A DNA stretch of 64,000 bases from Prostheceraeus crozeri (GCA_907163375.1 CAJQUW010003623.1:310001-374000); one strand, 5' to 3'; shown: positions 1-12,143, counted from the stretch's first letter. Numbers and translations are program-made. Notes: generated from the letters alone by a model not told the origin.

Positions 1-741
1 CATCGAGTTATGCGAAAGAAGCTTCAATACCAAAAGCACCGAATATCGATCCGCCATCAGCGACAACCAGATAACTTCGAAAAACGAAGACACTTCGCTG
101 AATGGTTCAATAATAATTAGCTTGCCAATTTGGAGACCGTACTTTGTACGGACGAGACGCATTTTCACCTTGATGGACCGGTCTACACGAGAAATGCTTA
201 CGCATGGAGTCACAGCAATCCCCACTATCATGCAGAAAAGATAATTCAATCTCTCAAATTGTGCGTTTAAGTCGAATTCAGTGGTTAACTTATGATTCCT
301 CCGCATTTCTTTGAATCCAGTACGATTGAAGGAGGTAGATACCTACACATGCTGGTGACTCACGTGATTCCAGTCTTGAAGGCTCGCAGATGTTCGACGA
401 CCACATTCCAGCAGGACGGTGCTCCGCCCCACATCAAGAGCAACGTAAAGAAGCTTCTGGAGACAACCTTCCCCACAGATCGCGCAATTAGTCACTTTTT
501 CCTCATCTTCTGGCCTCCACGGTCTCCAGACATGACACCAGTTGACTTTTGGTATTGTGGAAATTTAAAGCGTTTGGTTTGTGCCCCAACACAACCTCTG
601 ACAGTAGCCAATCTGAAAGCCAGAATCATTCGTGCGTCGGAGACCATCTCAACAGATGATGTACAGAGGGCACTTGGGTCACTTATTGATCGCCTCCAAA
701 TGATCCAAGAATATCATGGTGGACAATTTGAGTGTACCTGA
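1..741 (+). pseudogene. mariner/Tc1-type transposase remnant, cut by the window start
   Basis: This is the catalytic and C-terminal part of a transposase that would cut and paste DNA at TA sites. A segment near 148-190 reads CTDETHFHLDG, matching the first catalytic Asp region. The reading frame from 292 contains QQDGAPPH, the second catalytic Asp region, followed by WPPRSPDMTPVDFW, the third acidic motif, here Asp. The two parts are separated by stop codons around 270-290, so the gene is dead. The N-terminal DNA-binding half lies before the window or is lost. The C-terminal tail after the last acidic motif has the length expected for mariner transposases. Family membership is fairly sure; the exact clade is not. 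Confidence 0.75.
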
Positions 742-1059
742 TGATTCATGAACTCTACATTTGTGTAAAATTTGATATTCCAGGAAAAATTATTGGTTTT
801 CATTTTTATAATTGACTAAAAAATCTTAAAATTTATTGTAATGCACAACATTCTGTAACATACCTTTAAGAAGTCGAATGAAGACAGACTTATTATTTAA
901 CAAAACCTCATGATGTACAGTTTCTACTGTGAAACTTTCAGATTAATAGGGGAGCTACCATCATCAATTAAAGTTTTTAGCGACTTTTGGGACACGCTGT
1001 ACAGCATCGAAGAAGCAATAGTTTTTCCGATTGCTGCAATAAGTGCTAACGTGACCCTA

Positions 1060-1529
1060 GTGAATCAAATGAAGATACTCGGAATTACTCTTTCCTCATA
1101 ATTACGTGTAAGATTGTCCAACACACATCAAGCGTATGTAAAACAGCAAACCAAAGGATGCATAAACTCTGAATATTGAAGCCCTTGACCAAGCCAGATG
1201 AACTGCATTTGATCTATACAGCAATGATTCGCCCTCTTCTGGAGTATGGCTCGCACTGTTTAGTCGGTTTGAATCAACAGCTGTCTTTTAAGCTAATTCG
1301 GATAGAGAGAAGAGTATACAATATATTCCAATTTGGAAACAATTTCACATGTGAATGTAGCACCTGTGCAATCTCCAAAAGAAGAATAATGCAAAGTAAG
1401 AAACTTTTCAGTGAAGTTGCTCAAAATGGAAGTCATCCCCTCCACTCGAAAGCTCGAAAGAAGCAGGCAGTCAGTTCGAAGTTGAATTCTGCAGAAGTGT
1501 TCTTCGACTACTTTCCCTTGTCTACATAA
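1060..1529 (+). pseudogene. LINE reverse transcriptase C-terminal remnant (CR1/L2-like)
   Basis: Near 1065-1095 the translation gives VNQMKILGITLSS, matching the conserved K-LG-T-S block after the RT catalytic core of CR1/L2-like LINEs. After an interrupted stretch, 1176 onward reads IYTAMIRPLLEYG, then RIERRVYNIF and later SKKLFSEVAQNGSHPLH. This order (LEYG, ERxQRR-like, HPLH) is the usual C-terminal end of CR1/L2 polyproteins. Stops interrupt it and the 5' part is missing, as expected of a truncated, old LINE copy. The clade call is from motif memory only. Confidence 0.6.
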
Positions 1530-2843
1530 CTCTCTATAAACATTTATAGCACTTATTTTTTATGTTAGTATTTTCGCATAATATCATTCTTGAATGAACA
1601 TATGTAATGATATTCTTTCTGTGTAGGCCTATATGCTGCATACTTATATTTTAATACTCGCCAATTGTATTCAGGAGTGCGTGGCCCGCGGCGGCATCCA
1701 AGCCGACGCTTTACTTACGAAGTTACTAAATATTTAGCCTTTGTACTAAATGCTTCAAATATTCATTAATATATGCAGTAATGTAATCAGATATCGGCAT
1801 AGCAGGGAATGTGTCATAAATAAAGTTAAGAATAAAGGAGCCAGTAGCAGTCTCATGAATTCATCAGTTATGTAAGATGCTGTGTGCATGAGACATCAGA
1901 GCATCACGGATTTTAAGGGGGGAACAAAGGCTTTGTATTTAAAAGAGGATTGACAGACAAATAACATGCCTTCTCGACTATTTTCTTTACGTTAGAGAAT
2001 GAAGCTCGCTTATTTACAGATAATCTATGCTGTCAAATGCTGATTACCATGCCATTATCGGACTTATTTTGGAAACATTTATTTTTAGGCATGTCTTGAA
2101 TAGGAAATTGTTGATTGAAGATTAGGTCTGATCATGCAATTAACTGCCGCTTTTCAACTCAATGCACAATAAATTCATGTATGTTTTTTCAATCGGAAAG
2201 TGTCAAATATTATATACGTGTCATGTTAAGCAATAATTGTTAGACGATTAAGATATTACATTTTTCTGAATTTTGGTTAAAGGAGTCGATTTAACATTCA
2301 GACAATCGTCCGAGCTGCCAGTGAATATGTGTACTCAATTCACTGCACAAGGCGAGTGGCACCTTTTAAAAGTCGGTCCGAATCGGATCGTGAAACACAC
2401 TGATGTCCGTACCAGGCATGCGAGTGTCATTATATGAAGTTGATTAGCATGCTTATTCATCCCCAAATACATACACGTTTATGGGAGTATTACCTGAATG
2501 ATAACAGTAATATGCAAGCATTACTCAAAATAGATATATTAGTTTTATGCTGCAAATTGTGGATTCCAAAATATGCCTATAGAATGAGCAGATTATAATG
2601 CCTCACATTGCGTGATAGATTTGCTTCTTTAAATATGTGAAGTAACTACTTTTTTCTGCTCAATATGCAACTGAGATTCTTGCAGACTATGTACGTGTAT
2701 AATCATGCATGTATATTTTCAAATATATCGACTTATTTTTGTAGCATATTACCCCCAGCATTGCGAATCATAGAAATTAACAATACCATAGTACATACAT
2801 CTACTTCTATGTTGCGAATATAAACAAAATGATTCTGTCAGAC
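1530..2843. other. gene-free host stretch
   Basis: AT-rich sequence with no recognisable coding, RNA or transposon signal. A short GC-rich patch near 1677-1710 is the only compositional change. Confidence 0.6.
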
Positions 2844-2845
2844 TA

Positions 2846-3010
2846 CACCATTTCCAGTTTAATTTCAGACATAGTCATTTTAATTTCAGATTGAACAGTT
2901 ATATTTCAGATATCATCATTTTAATTTCAGAATGGTCAGTTATATTTCAGACAATGTCAGATATATTTCAGATATCATCATTTTAATTTCAGAAGATATC
3001 AATTATATTT
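2846..3010. repeat. left terminal array of TTTCAG motifs
   Basis: About seven copies of TTTCAG occur at roughly 20-22 bp spacing, alternating between AATTTCAG and ATATTTCAG contexts. The right end mirrors it. Arrays like this in transposon ends usually bind transposase; here that is inference. Confidence 0.75.
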
Positions 3011-3130
3011 TATCTGCTACCTGTCTGAGGTAGATATCTTCGAAAATTTTCAAAGCATTTGTATTTCAAATATTGTGATCAGATTTCAAATGCTTTAAAT
3101 CACAATTTGGCAGGATTTTCTGATGACAAG

Positions 3131-4220
3131 ATGTCTGACACGTTAAGCATTGACGACAGTGTGGATGAGCCAACAGTGAGAGGCAGCTACTCAAGGCATT
3201 CATTCAATGATAGAGAGCGAATCCTTTCTGCAGCTGACAATGATGACGACTGGATAGGTACAGCACGTTTGCTAAAAATCAACAAGAAGACAGCGTATCA
3301 TTGGATTCGTCAAAATCGAATTCAATTCAAGAAACGTGGTGGATGCAAGACGAAAAAGCTTTCACCTGAGCAGATACAAACCGTAATCTCATGGTTTGAA
3401 GAGAACAGTCAAACGACCCTGAAGCAGGCTGCAGAAAGGATTCGCCAAGCGTTCAGCACCTCCGTCTCTGTCTCCACTGTTGGCAATTATTTGGATGGTC
3501 ATATCATGACATTGAAGAAAATCCATAAAGAGCCACAGTCAATGAACAGCGATCAAAACAAGACTAAGAGGAGAGAATGTTGTCTTCAGATGTCGGAGTA
3601 CCTAAGTGACGGCAGGCAGCTGATATTCGTTGACGAAACAAACTTCAACCTGTTTTGCAAAAGGACAAAAGGTTGGTCTCGCCGAGGTGATCGGGCAAAA
3701 ATAATTCTGCTAAATTCAAAAGGTCCAAATTTACACCTAATCTCAGGGATGACGTCCACTGGACTGACTGGCTTTACCACGCGTCGAGGCAATTTTAAGG
3801 CCGATGACGCCAATGAGTGGCTTCGCTCCATGCTGAGAGCGCACAGCTCTGCCGGACATGATTTGAATTCTGTAGTTGTGATTTCCGACAATGCCCCATG
3901 CCATTGTCGATTTGAAAGGGTCTTTGAAGAACCTGAATTCAATGGTGCAGAATTGCTTAGACTCTCCTTATTCGTGTATGCTTAATCGAATTGAGAATAT
4001 TTGGAGCAAAATAAAGAATCATGTCAAGACTGCATTGGGCAATCCTCCAGTTACGGCAGGAGAAATACCCCTTGGTGAGCAAAGAATGCGCCGATTGGAA
4101 GACGAAGTCAATCATGCTGTGACGCAAGTATCAATGCAAGACTGTCTTCGTTGCTTCAATCATTCTCTGTCCTTCCATTCGAGAGCCATAGACTTGCAAG
4201 ATATGCAAGTCGGCATGTGA
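3131..4220 (+). pseudogene. transposase of the 2846-4819 element
   Basis: A DDE-type transposase of the IS630/Tc1 superfamily. The likely start at 3131 gives MSDTLSIDDS, after which an N-terminal helix-turn-helix region (DDDWIGTARLLKINKKTAYHW) recognises the element ends. The first catalytic residue lies in IFVDETNFNL near 3630 and the second in VVISDNAPCH near 3885. The third, a Glu in LNRIENIW near 3985, is in another frame from the first two, so a frameshift around 3950 breaks this copy. The frame with the Glu continues to a stop at 4220, giving a normal C-terminus. The rest is well preserved, which suggests modest age. Confidence 0.8.
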
Positions 4221-4644
4221 CTTTTGATGACTTTTTGAAAAGTTTTTTGTGTTCAAATGTATTTTGAAATGCAAATATATAGCAAGTGATGCAAGCGAAA
4301 TGTAGTTTTATCATCTATGTTCAAGTCTTCAGGGAAAAACAGTATTGGAGGAGTAGCGATATACAAGGAATTATAATAAAAGCAGAGAATATTTTATGGC
4401 TATAGTGTCATATGATTGCTTCGAAGCATTTCATGTCCAAAGGAGACACTGATTCCAGATTGCGAATACAGGCTTCTTTTTCACTATTTTAGTTTCAACG
4501 TGCATTTGCATGAAGATGCATGCGCATAGTTGTGATATGATGGGCCTATCTGCTGCATCAGCGCTTTCAATTTTTGTATGTCAAGAACAGTAGGCCCCAA
4601 TGGATCAATAAGCGCAGTCATGTTTTATGAATATAGAGCACAAA

Positions 4645-4819
4645 AGATATCTGAAATTAAATTGACCTTGTCTGAAATATAAATTACCATAGCTGAAATT
4701 AATTTGATGATATCTGAAATATAAGTGACGGGGACTGAAATTAAACTGATGCATCTGAAATTAAAGTGATGATATCTGAAATATAGTTGATGTTGTCTGA
4801 AATTAAACTGGAAATGGTG
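4645..4819. repeat. right terminal array of CTGAAA motifs
   Basis: About eight inverted copies of the motif seen at the left end, again alternating between AATTA and ATATA flanks at about 20 bp spacing. The last copies join the terminal CTGGAAATGGTG. Confidence 0.75.
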
Positions 4820-4824
4820 TAGTT

Positions 4825-5635
4825 TCATTGCATCCAAGGCAACATCTACAGTGGCCAAAAGAGAAACAATACGGTTACATCGCAATCTTTATACAGTGCG
4901 TAAAAGGAACCAGTGGGAAAAAGTAAATGGATTTCACAAATGTCAATCAAGCAAGTTTCTCTGGCTACAAGTTCAGAAGCAACTCGTGGGAACCATTCCG
5001 TTCATTTGACACTGCATAGCTATCTGCTTTTAATAAAATAATAATGGTATCTTTGTTTTGAAGATAATTACGAAGGTTGGAGGTTTTGAAAATCGGCTTG
5101 ATTTCCTCGCCTTTCAAACTCTTGCTAAGATGCCGAATCCTCTTACGTAAATCAGAGGAACTGTCTTCAATGAACGGCATGGTCCAATGAATTATCGACT
5201 TATGTTGTATTCAGCTCGGCTTAACTATCCAAATGCAATCAAACATCCGCCCAATATTGTCAGAACGCATCGTTTATCATAGTCATCTACCATCAATTTC
5301 CAAAAGATAAATCAAACCATCAATTCTGTGAAAAAAGAAATTCAACTTTTAAACTGCTTTTTATATCATTGAAATGGCTCTGGGGCCGAATCCTCCACGT
5401 ACCCGGTTCCATTTGTGGGAGAAATATAAATTATATTGAAAATTTCTCTCACACTTGAAATGACCGAGTTTGTAAAAAATGATACCACCATTGACTCATG
5501 GGAACATCAAGATTAGACATGGGCATCAGAAGCCCGCGGACTTTCGAAGTCTAAAATCATCTGGATAAAGGATAGATGATGGTAGATTGGTCAAAGCACG
5601 GAATTAAATATTTTCTTTGTCTGCTTCGGTTTGCT
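4825..5635. other. gene-free host stretch
   Basis: No coding or repeat signal that I can support. Short open frames here have no recognisable domains. Confidence 0.5.
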
Positions 5636-5639
5636 AGAA

Positions 5640-6122
5640 GTGTGATTTATTCGAAATCGCTGGCACATCGAGGAACTTAGTAGGTGGGCAAAAAGAAATT
5701 CCTGATACCTTACAGAGATAGAGAAAAAGTCGTGCGTCGCTTGCGGATCACTGAGTTCCAGCAAAGTGATTCGATTGCTACAATTCCTTCAGATTCTAAG
5801 AATTTAGAACATTGCGCACAGGTCTCCTCCATAATGTTGGCCCTACCGATCATTATTAAAAGAGTAGCAGGCGCACGAAAATTAGTTCACTTGATGATTT
5901 CGCCATTCTCTTCTCAGCATTCCTCACTGCATAGTGCATACACTGAATTGAATGTTAGCCAGACAGCTATGTGTATTTTTTGTTGTGTGCGAAGTGATAT
6001 CACAGCACGCATCTCTCAGTGGCTCTGGTGTCCTCTGCTGACAGCTTATTTTTTGTCATTTCCAATGGTAAGTGATACACGAATTATCCATTCGAGAAGG
6101 AGCAAGTTGTCTAATTCTGTGA
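5640..6122 (+). repeat. partial copy of the short inverted-repeat family seen at 8.1-9.1 kb
   Basis: Contains the family's GGGCAAAAAGAAATTC block (about 5688) and its CGTGCGTCGCTTGCGGAT block (about 5731), then ends with the family terminus TCTAATTCTGTG near 6111-6122. The middle (about 5890-6090) does not match the other copies. The family is non-coding: its long open frames are by-products of repeat structure. No target duplication found. Confidence 0.5.
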
Positions 6123-6209
6123 TGTGCCCTTTCGATATTAAGGCTACATATAATTCTTCCTTTCTAGGAAACCGAAGCACGCGCAGATGAATCTAATTCT
6201 GTGGCTCAA

Positions 6210-7030
6210 AGTGCTAAACTTCGTCACTTGGTCTTGTTCCTGATATTTTGGAGTCAATGGAGTTACAACTCTGGTCCCATGTCGAGGAGTTCTAAGTCAC
6301 GCAAGACAAGGCCCACAAAAAGTACCGAGATAACTTTTTCATTATCACATGGCGCAACAAGCATGGAATGATCTACTTCTTTTTATCAACATCTGTTCAC
6401 CGTTGACCTGACTGATTCTCAAGTCAGTATTCAAAGATGAAAGCACAATATCATCGACTTTAGACTTACCTGGATCGTCAGCGAAAATTGGTTTAATTAT
6501 CACAGTCATGTGGTCAGCATACTTTTGCATCGGTTAACATATTACGTTAATATTATACTCCTGTGGACTAGCCCTGTGGGAACGTCGCTTGTTAATATTA
6601 AATGATTATCTAGCGATTTAAATTAGCGATTTTGTGACTAGATTCATTTTTTACTCATTTTCGCGATAAAAATTGAAAAAATTAAATCTAAAATACGAAG
6701 CTGCAGGTGGCGAATAAGTTGCTATAACCAATTGATGGATATTTATTTATTCATTCGACCTGAGTTTTCGCCAACCGACGAAGAAATGGACTGAATGTTG
6801 TAGTAACTAATTAGTGGTAAGTAGTATTGCTTGTATGTTAGCTTCATATGAAAATACATTTTATCCTCAATCTGATAGTTAAAAAAGGCTATTTTTTAAA
6901 TTCACGAAAGCTGAAACTAAAGAAGATATATTTTCCATGAAATGTTGTAGTAAATACTATGAAATGATTCTAATATTTGTCTTTGTTGTAAATTCTTCAA
7001 TGTCAGGTGTTATGCAAATCCGTATAATAC
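6210..7030. other. gene-free host stretch
   Basis: AT-rich, no supported feature. Confidence 0.5.
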
Positions 7031-7034
7031 TTTT

Positions 7035-7262
7035 GCTTTTTTTAATTAACAACAATGAAATTAAATAAACGATGGATCAAATTGCCATGCAATAGATGTG
7101 CGGCTGGTAGGATTCGAGCCTACGACCAAGGTTAACTAGACCTGGCTACTCACCGAGCTCAGGGAACACTTATGCGACTGTGTCAATTGGCAGGATCAAA
7201 CCTCACCACCACACATCAGTTGTCATAGCAATCATAATCAATGAATAAATAACACGCCACAG
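7035..7262 (-). repeat. tRNA-derived SINE, copy 1
   Basis: On the minus strand a tRNA-like segment ends in GGTCGTAGGCTCGAATCC, matching an internal RNA polymerase III B box, followed by a pairing CCTACC arm. The same unit plus its flanking arms recurs on the plus strand at 20645-20873, with a shared 3' tail (TTTATTTAATTTCATTG). Two dispersed copies with a pol III promoter and a common non-tRNA tail define a SINE. The copies are visibly diverged, so not very recent. Confidence 0.65.
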
Positions 7263-8633
7263 TTGTGACCGCCGACGTAAACCGCCGACAAAATAACAAA
7301 GACAGTTAGCAGCTTCTAATTGTTAGATAGATCGGCCATGTGTAGGAATTGTTGAGGAGGTTCGGGGAAAATTAGATCCTCGGCAATGAAGGCGGAAAAC
7401 AGGCATTACTAGAGAAAGTAAAGAGGCTAGATTAAAAAGCGACGTAGAGCGCTAAGTCGCAAGTTATCGCCAACGAATTTCGCAAGGAACATGCTAAAAA
7501 ATATAACTGAACTTTAGCATGACATCATGCAGTTGACAATGTACCATATTTTTTAGCAATATTCATTCCCACAGTATCGGAATCACTGATTTGGGGCATG
7601 AATCACCAATAAAAGGCTTAAAATTAGACATTTGTCTGATTCTAGTTCAATCATGCAGTCTTTGACAAGTTATTAGGGTAGTTAAACAGTGTATTGGTAA
7701 AGCATCCCTTTTTACTGCAAAAATGAGGACAATGGTTTCACAAATTTGAAATACTTATGCTTTATATTCATGTATGTCTGAAACAGACAATTTTTATGAT
7801 ATTTTCTAGCAATCGACTGCATATAATCTCCATGTACAATCCCTGCAGTGATGGTTCAAAGCATTCTCGAAGACATCAAATCATAATCGCAGTTGATTAG
7901 TGACATTATTTCAAACTTTCTCAATAATATAATGCGTGGGAAGGGAATGTTGTCTGGAAATTTTCTTTCGTCTTAAAAACCATGATATATGACAGAAAAT
8001 AAATAAGTTGTTTTTCAACCAACAAACGGCTTATTACTTTTAGGTTGGAATGCGACATTCTCTGCCCTATTTGCAATATCAACCACAGAATTAGATTGTC
8101 TATAAGCGTATTACTTTGCTAAAAGTGCAAGCTCATTCAAAACGATAGCACATAGAGGAACTTACTAAATGGGCAAAAAGAAAATTTTAATACCTTGCAG
8201 AGATAGGAAAAATAGTCATGGCCGCTTGCAGATTGCTATGAATTCCTTCAAAATGCTCCGATAGCTACGATTCCTTCAGATTCGAAGAATCTAGTTAATT
8301 GCGCAAAAGTTTTCTCGATAATGTTGGACCCTCCGATCATTATTGAAAAAGTTAGCAGGCGCACGAAACAACGTTCACAAAGTTCTCCGTAGAACTTGAC
8401 GTCGAAAGTTAAAAGTCGTGACATCAAAGTCAAAGACACAGACATCGAATGTGTCTCTTTGCTGTGTGATCCCGTTGATAATAGTCAGTGAAACTTTGCA
8501 CAATTTTGCGTGTTTAATGTTGAATTGGCTGCTCATTGTTCGATTACTATGGGATTCTGTCAGCAGATTGTGCCTTTTCACTAGCGTTTGGGCCACAGAA
8601 TTAGACAGGTCGTCCCTTCTTCCGTTTGACTAG
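7210..8633. repeat. inverted duplication, arm A (partner 30100-31500)
   Basis: This arm matches the reverse complement of about 30100-31500. Wherever I compared them the match was essentially perfect, apart from one gap of about 67 bp (about 7976-8043 is present here only). At 8634 the match drops to about 92-93% over the next few hundred bases. The arm includes the 5' part of the SINE, a unique segment and a whole short inverted-repeat element. Confidence 0.8.
8088..8592 (-). repeat. short inverted-repeat element, copy with CACAGAATTAG end
   Basis: Starts at CACAGAATTAGATTGTC and abuts the CACAGAATTAGACAGG end of the next copy, which lies in the opposite orientation. Shared internal blocks are GGGCAAAAAGAAA, GCTCCGATAGCTACG and TTTTCTCGATAATG. 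Non-coding, MITE-like. Confidence 0.6.
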
Positions 8634-9117
8634 AAGGGAAGCATTGGAACATGTAACTTTTTTGAAATGGCACAATCTCCTGACTAAATACCATAGCAAT
8701 CGAACAATGGGCAGGCAGTTCAACATTAAACACGCCAAATTGTGCAAAGTTTCAGTGACTGTTATCAACGGGATCACACAGCAAAGAGACACAGACGATG
8801 TCAAGTTCTACAGGGAAGTTTGTGAACGTTTTTTTCGTACGCCTGCTAACTTTTTTTAAAATGATCGGAGGGCCCAACATTATCGAGAAAACTTTTGCAC
8901 AATTAACTAGATTCTTCGAATCTGAAGGAATCGTAGCGATCGGAGCATTTTGAAGGAATTCATAGCAATCCGCAAGCGACGCACGACTATTTTTCCTATC
9001 TCTGTAAGGTATTAAAAATTTCTTTTTGCCCACTTATTAAGTTCCTGCATGTGCCATCTGTTTGAATCAGTTTGCACTTCTAGCAAAGTGATACGATTAA
9101 ACAATCCAATTCTGTGA
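8593..9117 (+). repeat. short inverted-repeat element, full copy of about 525 bp
   Basis: Runs from CACAGAATTAGACAGG to CCAATTCTGTG. Its sequence is close to the reverse complement of the element at 8088-8592, so the pair forms a roughly 1-kb imperfect foldback. Terminal repeats are only about 12 bp, as in MITEs. No clear target duplication and no transposase nearby, so the superfamily is unassigned. Confidence 0.6.
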
Positions 9118-10570
9118 CTTCTTCAGATTGTCGAAGTCAAAATGTGATTTGATGACATGGACTGACTTCAGTCATCGTCGTTTGCATGCGCAATGCCTAC
9201 AGTATTGATTGATTTACACGAAGTTCGAGAACATCAGCACTTTGGAAATCAAAGACATTATTCCAGATAAAATCGGTTCTACTTAGCGAAAAATTAGCAA
9301 TTCGGAATGCGTTTTGATTGCCACATCATGATGAACTCAGAAATGTTCTCAGTTAAACATGATGTAAAAGATCATTGGTAGGTCAAAAAGCAAATTCGCG
9401 CGAGTCACTCGCGGTAAAATGAAAACTTGAGGCATGTGTGAAAGGCTCCATAGGCTGTCATGTTAAACAAATACCCGCGCGACTTCCGCGCTGCAAAAAG
9501 TCGCATGTGTGAAACAGCTTTTAGAAAACGACTTTTTGCCGCTGCTTGCATGACGCTTAACTTCCGCTCTAGAGATTTTGCTGGCATCAATTTTGCTGGG
9601 CCTACGTGATCAAAATGTCTAGTGGACAGACATTATTTCACTAACAAAAGAAATAAAACAATGATATCGAGACAGAATACACAGGATGAGAATAGTCGGA
9701 AGTCGACTAAAATAAATAAAAACATGAAAATATGAAGAGTTAATTTGAACACTTTCAAATATTCATGAAAAGATGCAAAAATTATGAAGGTGAAATACGT
9801 AGAAAACAGACAAACCAAGTAGAAATTATGCATGAAGCTGAATGACTATGGTAATGAGTTACATAACATAAGTCAGTTCACAATGCTGTTACAGAAATTC
9901 AGTTGACAGCAGAAACTTTGATTGTCCTCATGTATTCTGACGATGATAGCCGTATATGTCTCTTTATATAGAATGTACAAAGCTCCGAACAAGAAACATA
10001 AATGATTTCATGGTATTCTCATAATACAACGCATCAATTTACAAAACATTTCATGATAGATGTGACTCAGAAATTATATGATTGTTTCTCGGATCTGTAT
10101 ATCTTACAATTTATTAATCAGTACATAATCACCTTTAATCCGAAGAAATTAAATGTAAAATGTAGCTTCTGATGATAATCTAGCTCTATTGTTGCGATTT
10201 GTATTGACTTTGAAAGACAATACAACTGCAAGTTACGATTATGTGTTACACAAAAAGCGTCTTGTCATTAGGATGCACGCAGCAGGCATGTTCGGAATCA
10301 TTAATTATGTCAATGTGAGGAGAGCACAGGTACAAAGCTAGGAATAAAGAGACATGAAATCTCCATTGTAGAGCTTTTTGTTCGTTAACAAAATGAATCC
10401 GCATGTCAATCAACTTTGACACGAATCAGAAAAGTTTTCTATGCTAGAAATTAGTGATGTATGATGCGGACAAGCAACTCTTTCTTCTGACGGCAAAATT
10501 TGAATGCATGTGAGACGCCACAAGTTACTAAATGAGATCACAGCAATTAATTGATAGTTAAAGAGAAATG
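9118..10570. other. gene-free host stretch
   Basis: No supported gene. A patch near 9395-9590 repeats a GACTTCCGCGCTGCAAAAAGTC-like block with internal near-inverted pieces and may be an unnamed repeat. Confidence 0.45.
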
Positions 10571-10574
10571 ATAA

Positions 10575-10780
10575 TCTCAAACAATATATTGTTTAAGGAA
10601 TTGAATTCCAATCAATTCACTGCTGAAGCGACTGAATTCCAAACAGTTAAACGTTTAAGAGACTGAATCCCAATAAATTAAATGCCATGGTATTGAATTC
10701 TAATCAATTTATTGCTGAAGGAATCGAATTCGAAACTATTGATTAATCGGAAGCAGTTCATAATTCCAATTTATTCCTTG
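10575..10780 (+). repeat. degenerate tandem repeat of about 30 bp
   Basis: Repeated GAATTCCAATCAATT-like units separated by GCTGAAG/AAACGTTTAAG-like spacers, about six diverged copies. Confidence 0.55.
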
Positions 10781-10784
10781 AATT

Positions 10785-11850
10785 GCTTGTTGAACATAGA
10801 TTTCTTGGCAGAATTCGAAATAATGATTTGTAGGCATGCCTTTTTTGCTTTTTTTCTGCAAATTTCAATTGTTGCAATGCTATTATCAAATGTTGTTTTG
10901 AAGTCATGGAGACTGAATGTCTCTCGATTTAGAATACTTAATTTTATATTTCAAGCTTCGATGCTGATTGATCAAAGAATTTAATGATTGTTAGGTTTGT
11001 AGCATGTCAACTTTGATAGTTTTTCCATATTCACAGAGGTATAGACAAGGGTATATTTTCTTTGGTGTCTAAAAAGTCTTTGGTTAACTTTAATTTCAGT
11101 GAAGGTATTGCACATCAACCGAGTGTTTTCGCTATCCTAATCCAAGACTGTGACTAAGCATGCGGCATACTCAACCACGAATGCAAATATTGTATATGTT
11201 TTCTTTTTTTCTCTTGACTTGCTTTGATGAATTAAATAACACTTCTCTCTTTCTCCCTGTGAGCAGTCTAGCCATGACTGCTGGTGCTCAATAACCCAAG
11301 ACTTTTGATGTTATTGCAAATTACAATATTAATGCAGCATTATACATAAAATTATGCCATTAACTTCAGATACAGGTGGTGAATATCTTCTGGCAGAAAA
11401 GGTCTTCCTAATGAATGATGGAGCAGTCAAAATTCAATTACTCAATATTTGAGAGGTGAAAGGTTAGGGAATGCATGGGAAAGGAATAGATACAGTCAAC
11501 TGTCGATACAAGCGATGACAACAGCCGCTCCCAAGGTGCCGCTTACAGCAAGAGCCGACTGTATAGGTAATAAAGCATGAAAGGATGAAATATCATAGAG
11601 ACGAATGTCATATTTGTAGCAGAAAAAAAGACCTGACAGAAAGAAAAAGAATGGGTTTAACAAAAAAAGAAAAGGTACAATCTGATGAAACACTGAATAG
11701 AAGACTGTGGGTCATTGCGAACAATCGCGGACCGAAAGAATTCCCCATGTGAACAATAGTAGACGCAAAACTACAATTTTCCCGCAACACATAACAGTGT
11801 TTTTCATCATTCAAATACTAAATTGCTCATATGGTGTGGAATGTTCTCAA
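10785..11850. other. gene-free host stretch
   Basis: No supported feature. Confidence 0.45.
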
Positions 11851-11855
11851 ATGCA

Positions 11856-12143
11856 TTAGAGGTGAACTGCTGCCTCTATAATAATTCGCTCAGATATTCC
11901 AGAACCATAGATGAAGTGCTGTTCATCCTTTGAGTCGCTGAATCGCCAACCTCGTTGACGAATTCCGATTTGTAATTCACGCCGTTGACGCACATTGGGC
12001 ATCTTGTGGCTATGAAAAGCTGCCAACATGCATGCTATGGATTGTTCGTTATATTGACGGGAACATTCGGGTTCACAGTTATTCACAAGGGGGGGCTTTC
12101 TGACCGCATGCATGTAGGGTCCACAGATGCTCATAATCGCCAA
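11856..12143 (-). CDS. candidate host exon, copper monooxygenase-like (DBH/TBH/MOXD type)
   Basis: The minus-strand frame has the order NNCEPECSRQ, IACMLAAFHSHKM, IRQRGW, KDEQHFIYGSG. This resembles the C-terminal copper domain of dopamine beta-hydroxylase-type and MOXD enzymes, where a Cys-rich start is followed by an HxH copper ligand pair and then a D-x-x-Y/F-x-x-Y block. HSH here would be the ligand pair. A possible splice acceptor (GTCAG) lies at about 12100. The exon limits are uncertain, and I found no neighbouring exons with matching domains, so this may be a lone exon, a pseudogene or chance. The family resemblance is from memory and was not searched. Confidence 0.3.
   Translation of the reverse strand: MAIMSICGPYMHAVRKPPLVNNCEPECSRQYNEQSIACMLAAFHSHKMPNVRQRRELQIGIRQRGWRFSDSKDEQHFIYGSGISERIIIEAAVHL

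Larger units (their letters stand above)
2846..4819 (+). mobile_element. IS630/Tc1-like DNA transposon with TA target duplication
   Basis: The ends are inverted repeats beginning CACCATTTCCAG and closing CTGGAAATGGTG, each flanked by TA (2844-2845 and 4820-4821), the target duplication of this superfamily. Inside is one rightward transposase region. Both ends carry long arrays of a TTTCAG motif. Length is 1974 bp, a normal size. The transposase is interrupted, so this copy cannot supply its own enzyme. Confidence 0.8.

Noticed and set aside
8248-8859. Several open frames of 65-95 codons on both strands around 8.2-9.0 kb and at 29.8-30.5 kb with matching translations
   Set aside because: They are shared only because the DNA is a repeated, foldback element. 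The frames occur on both strands, have no domains and no consistent starts.
10575-10780. CRISPR-like array appearance of spaced repeats
   Set aside because: Units are degenerate and directly tandem without unique spacers, and the genome is animal.
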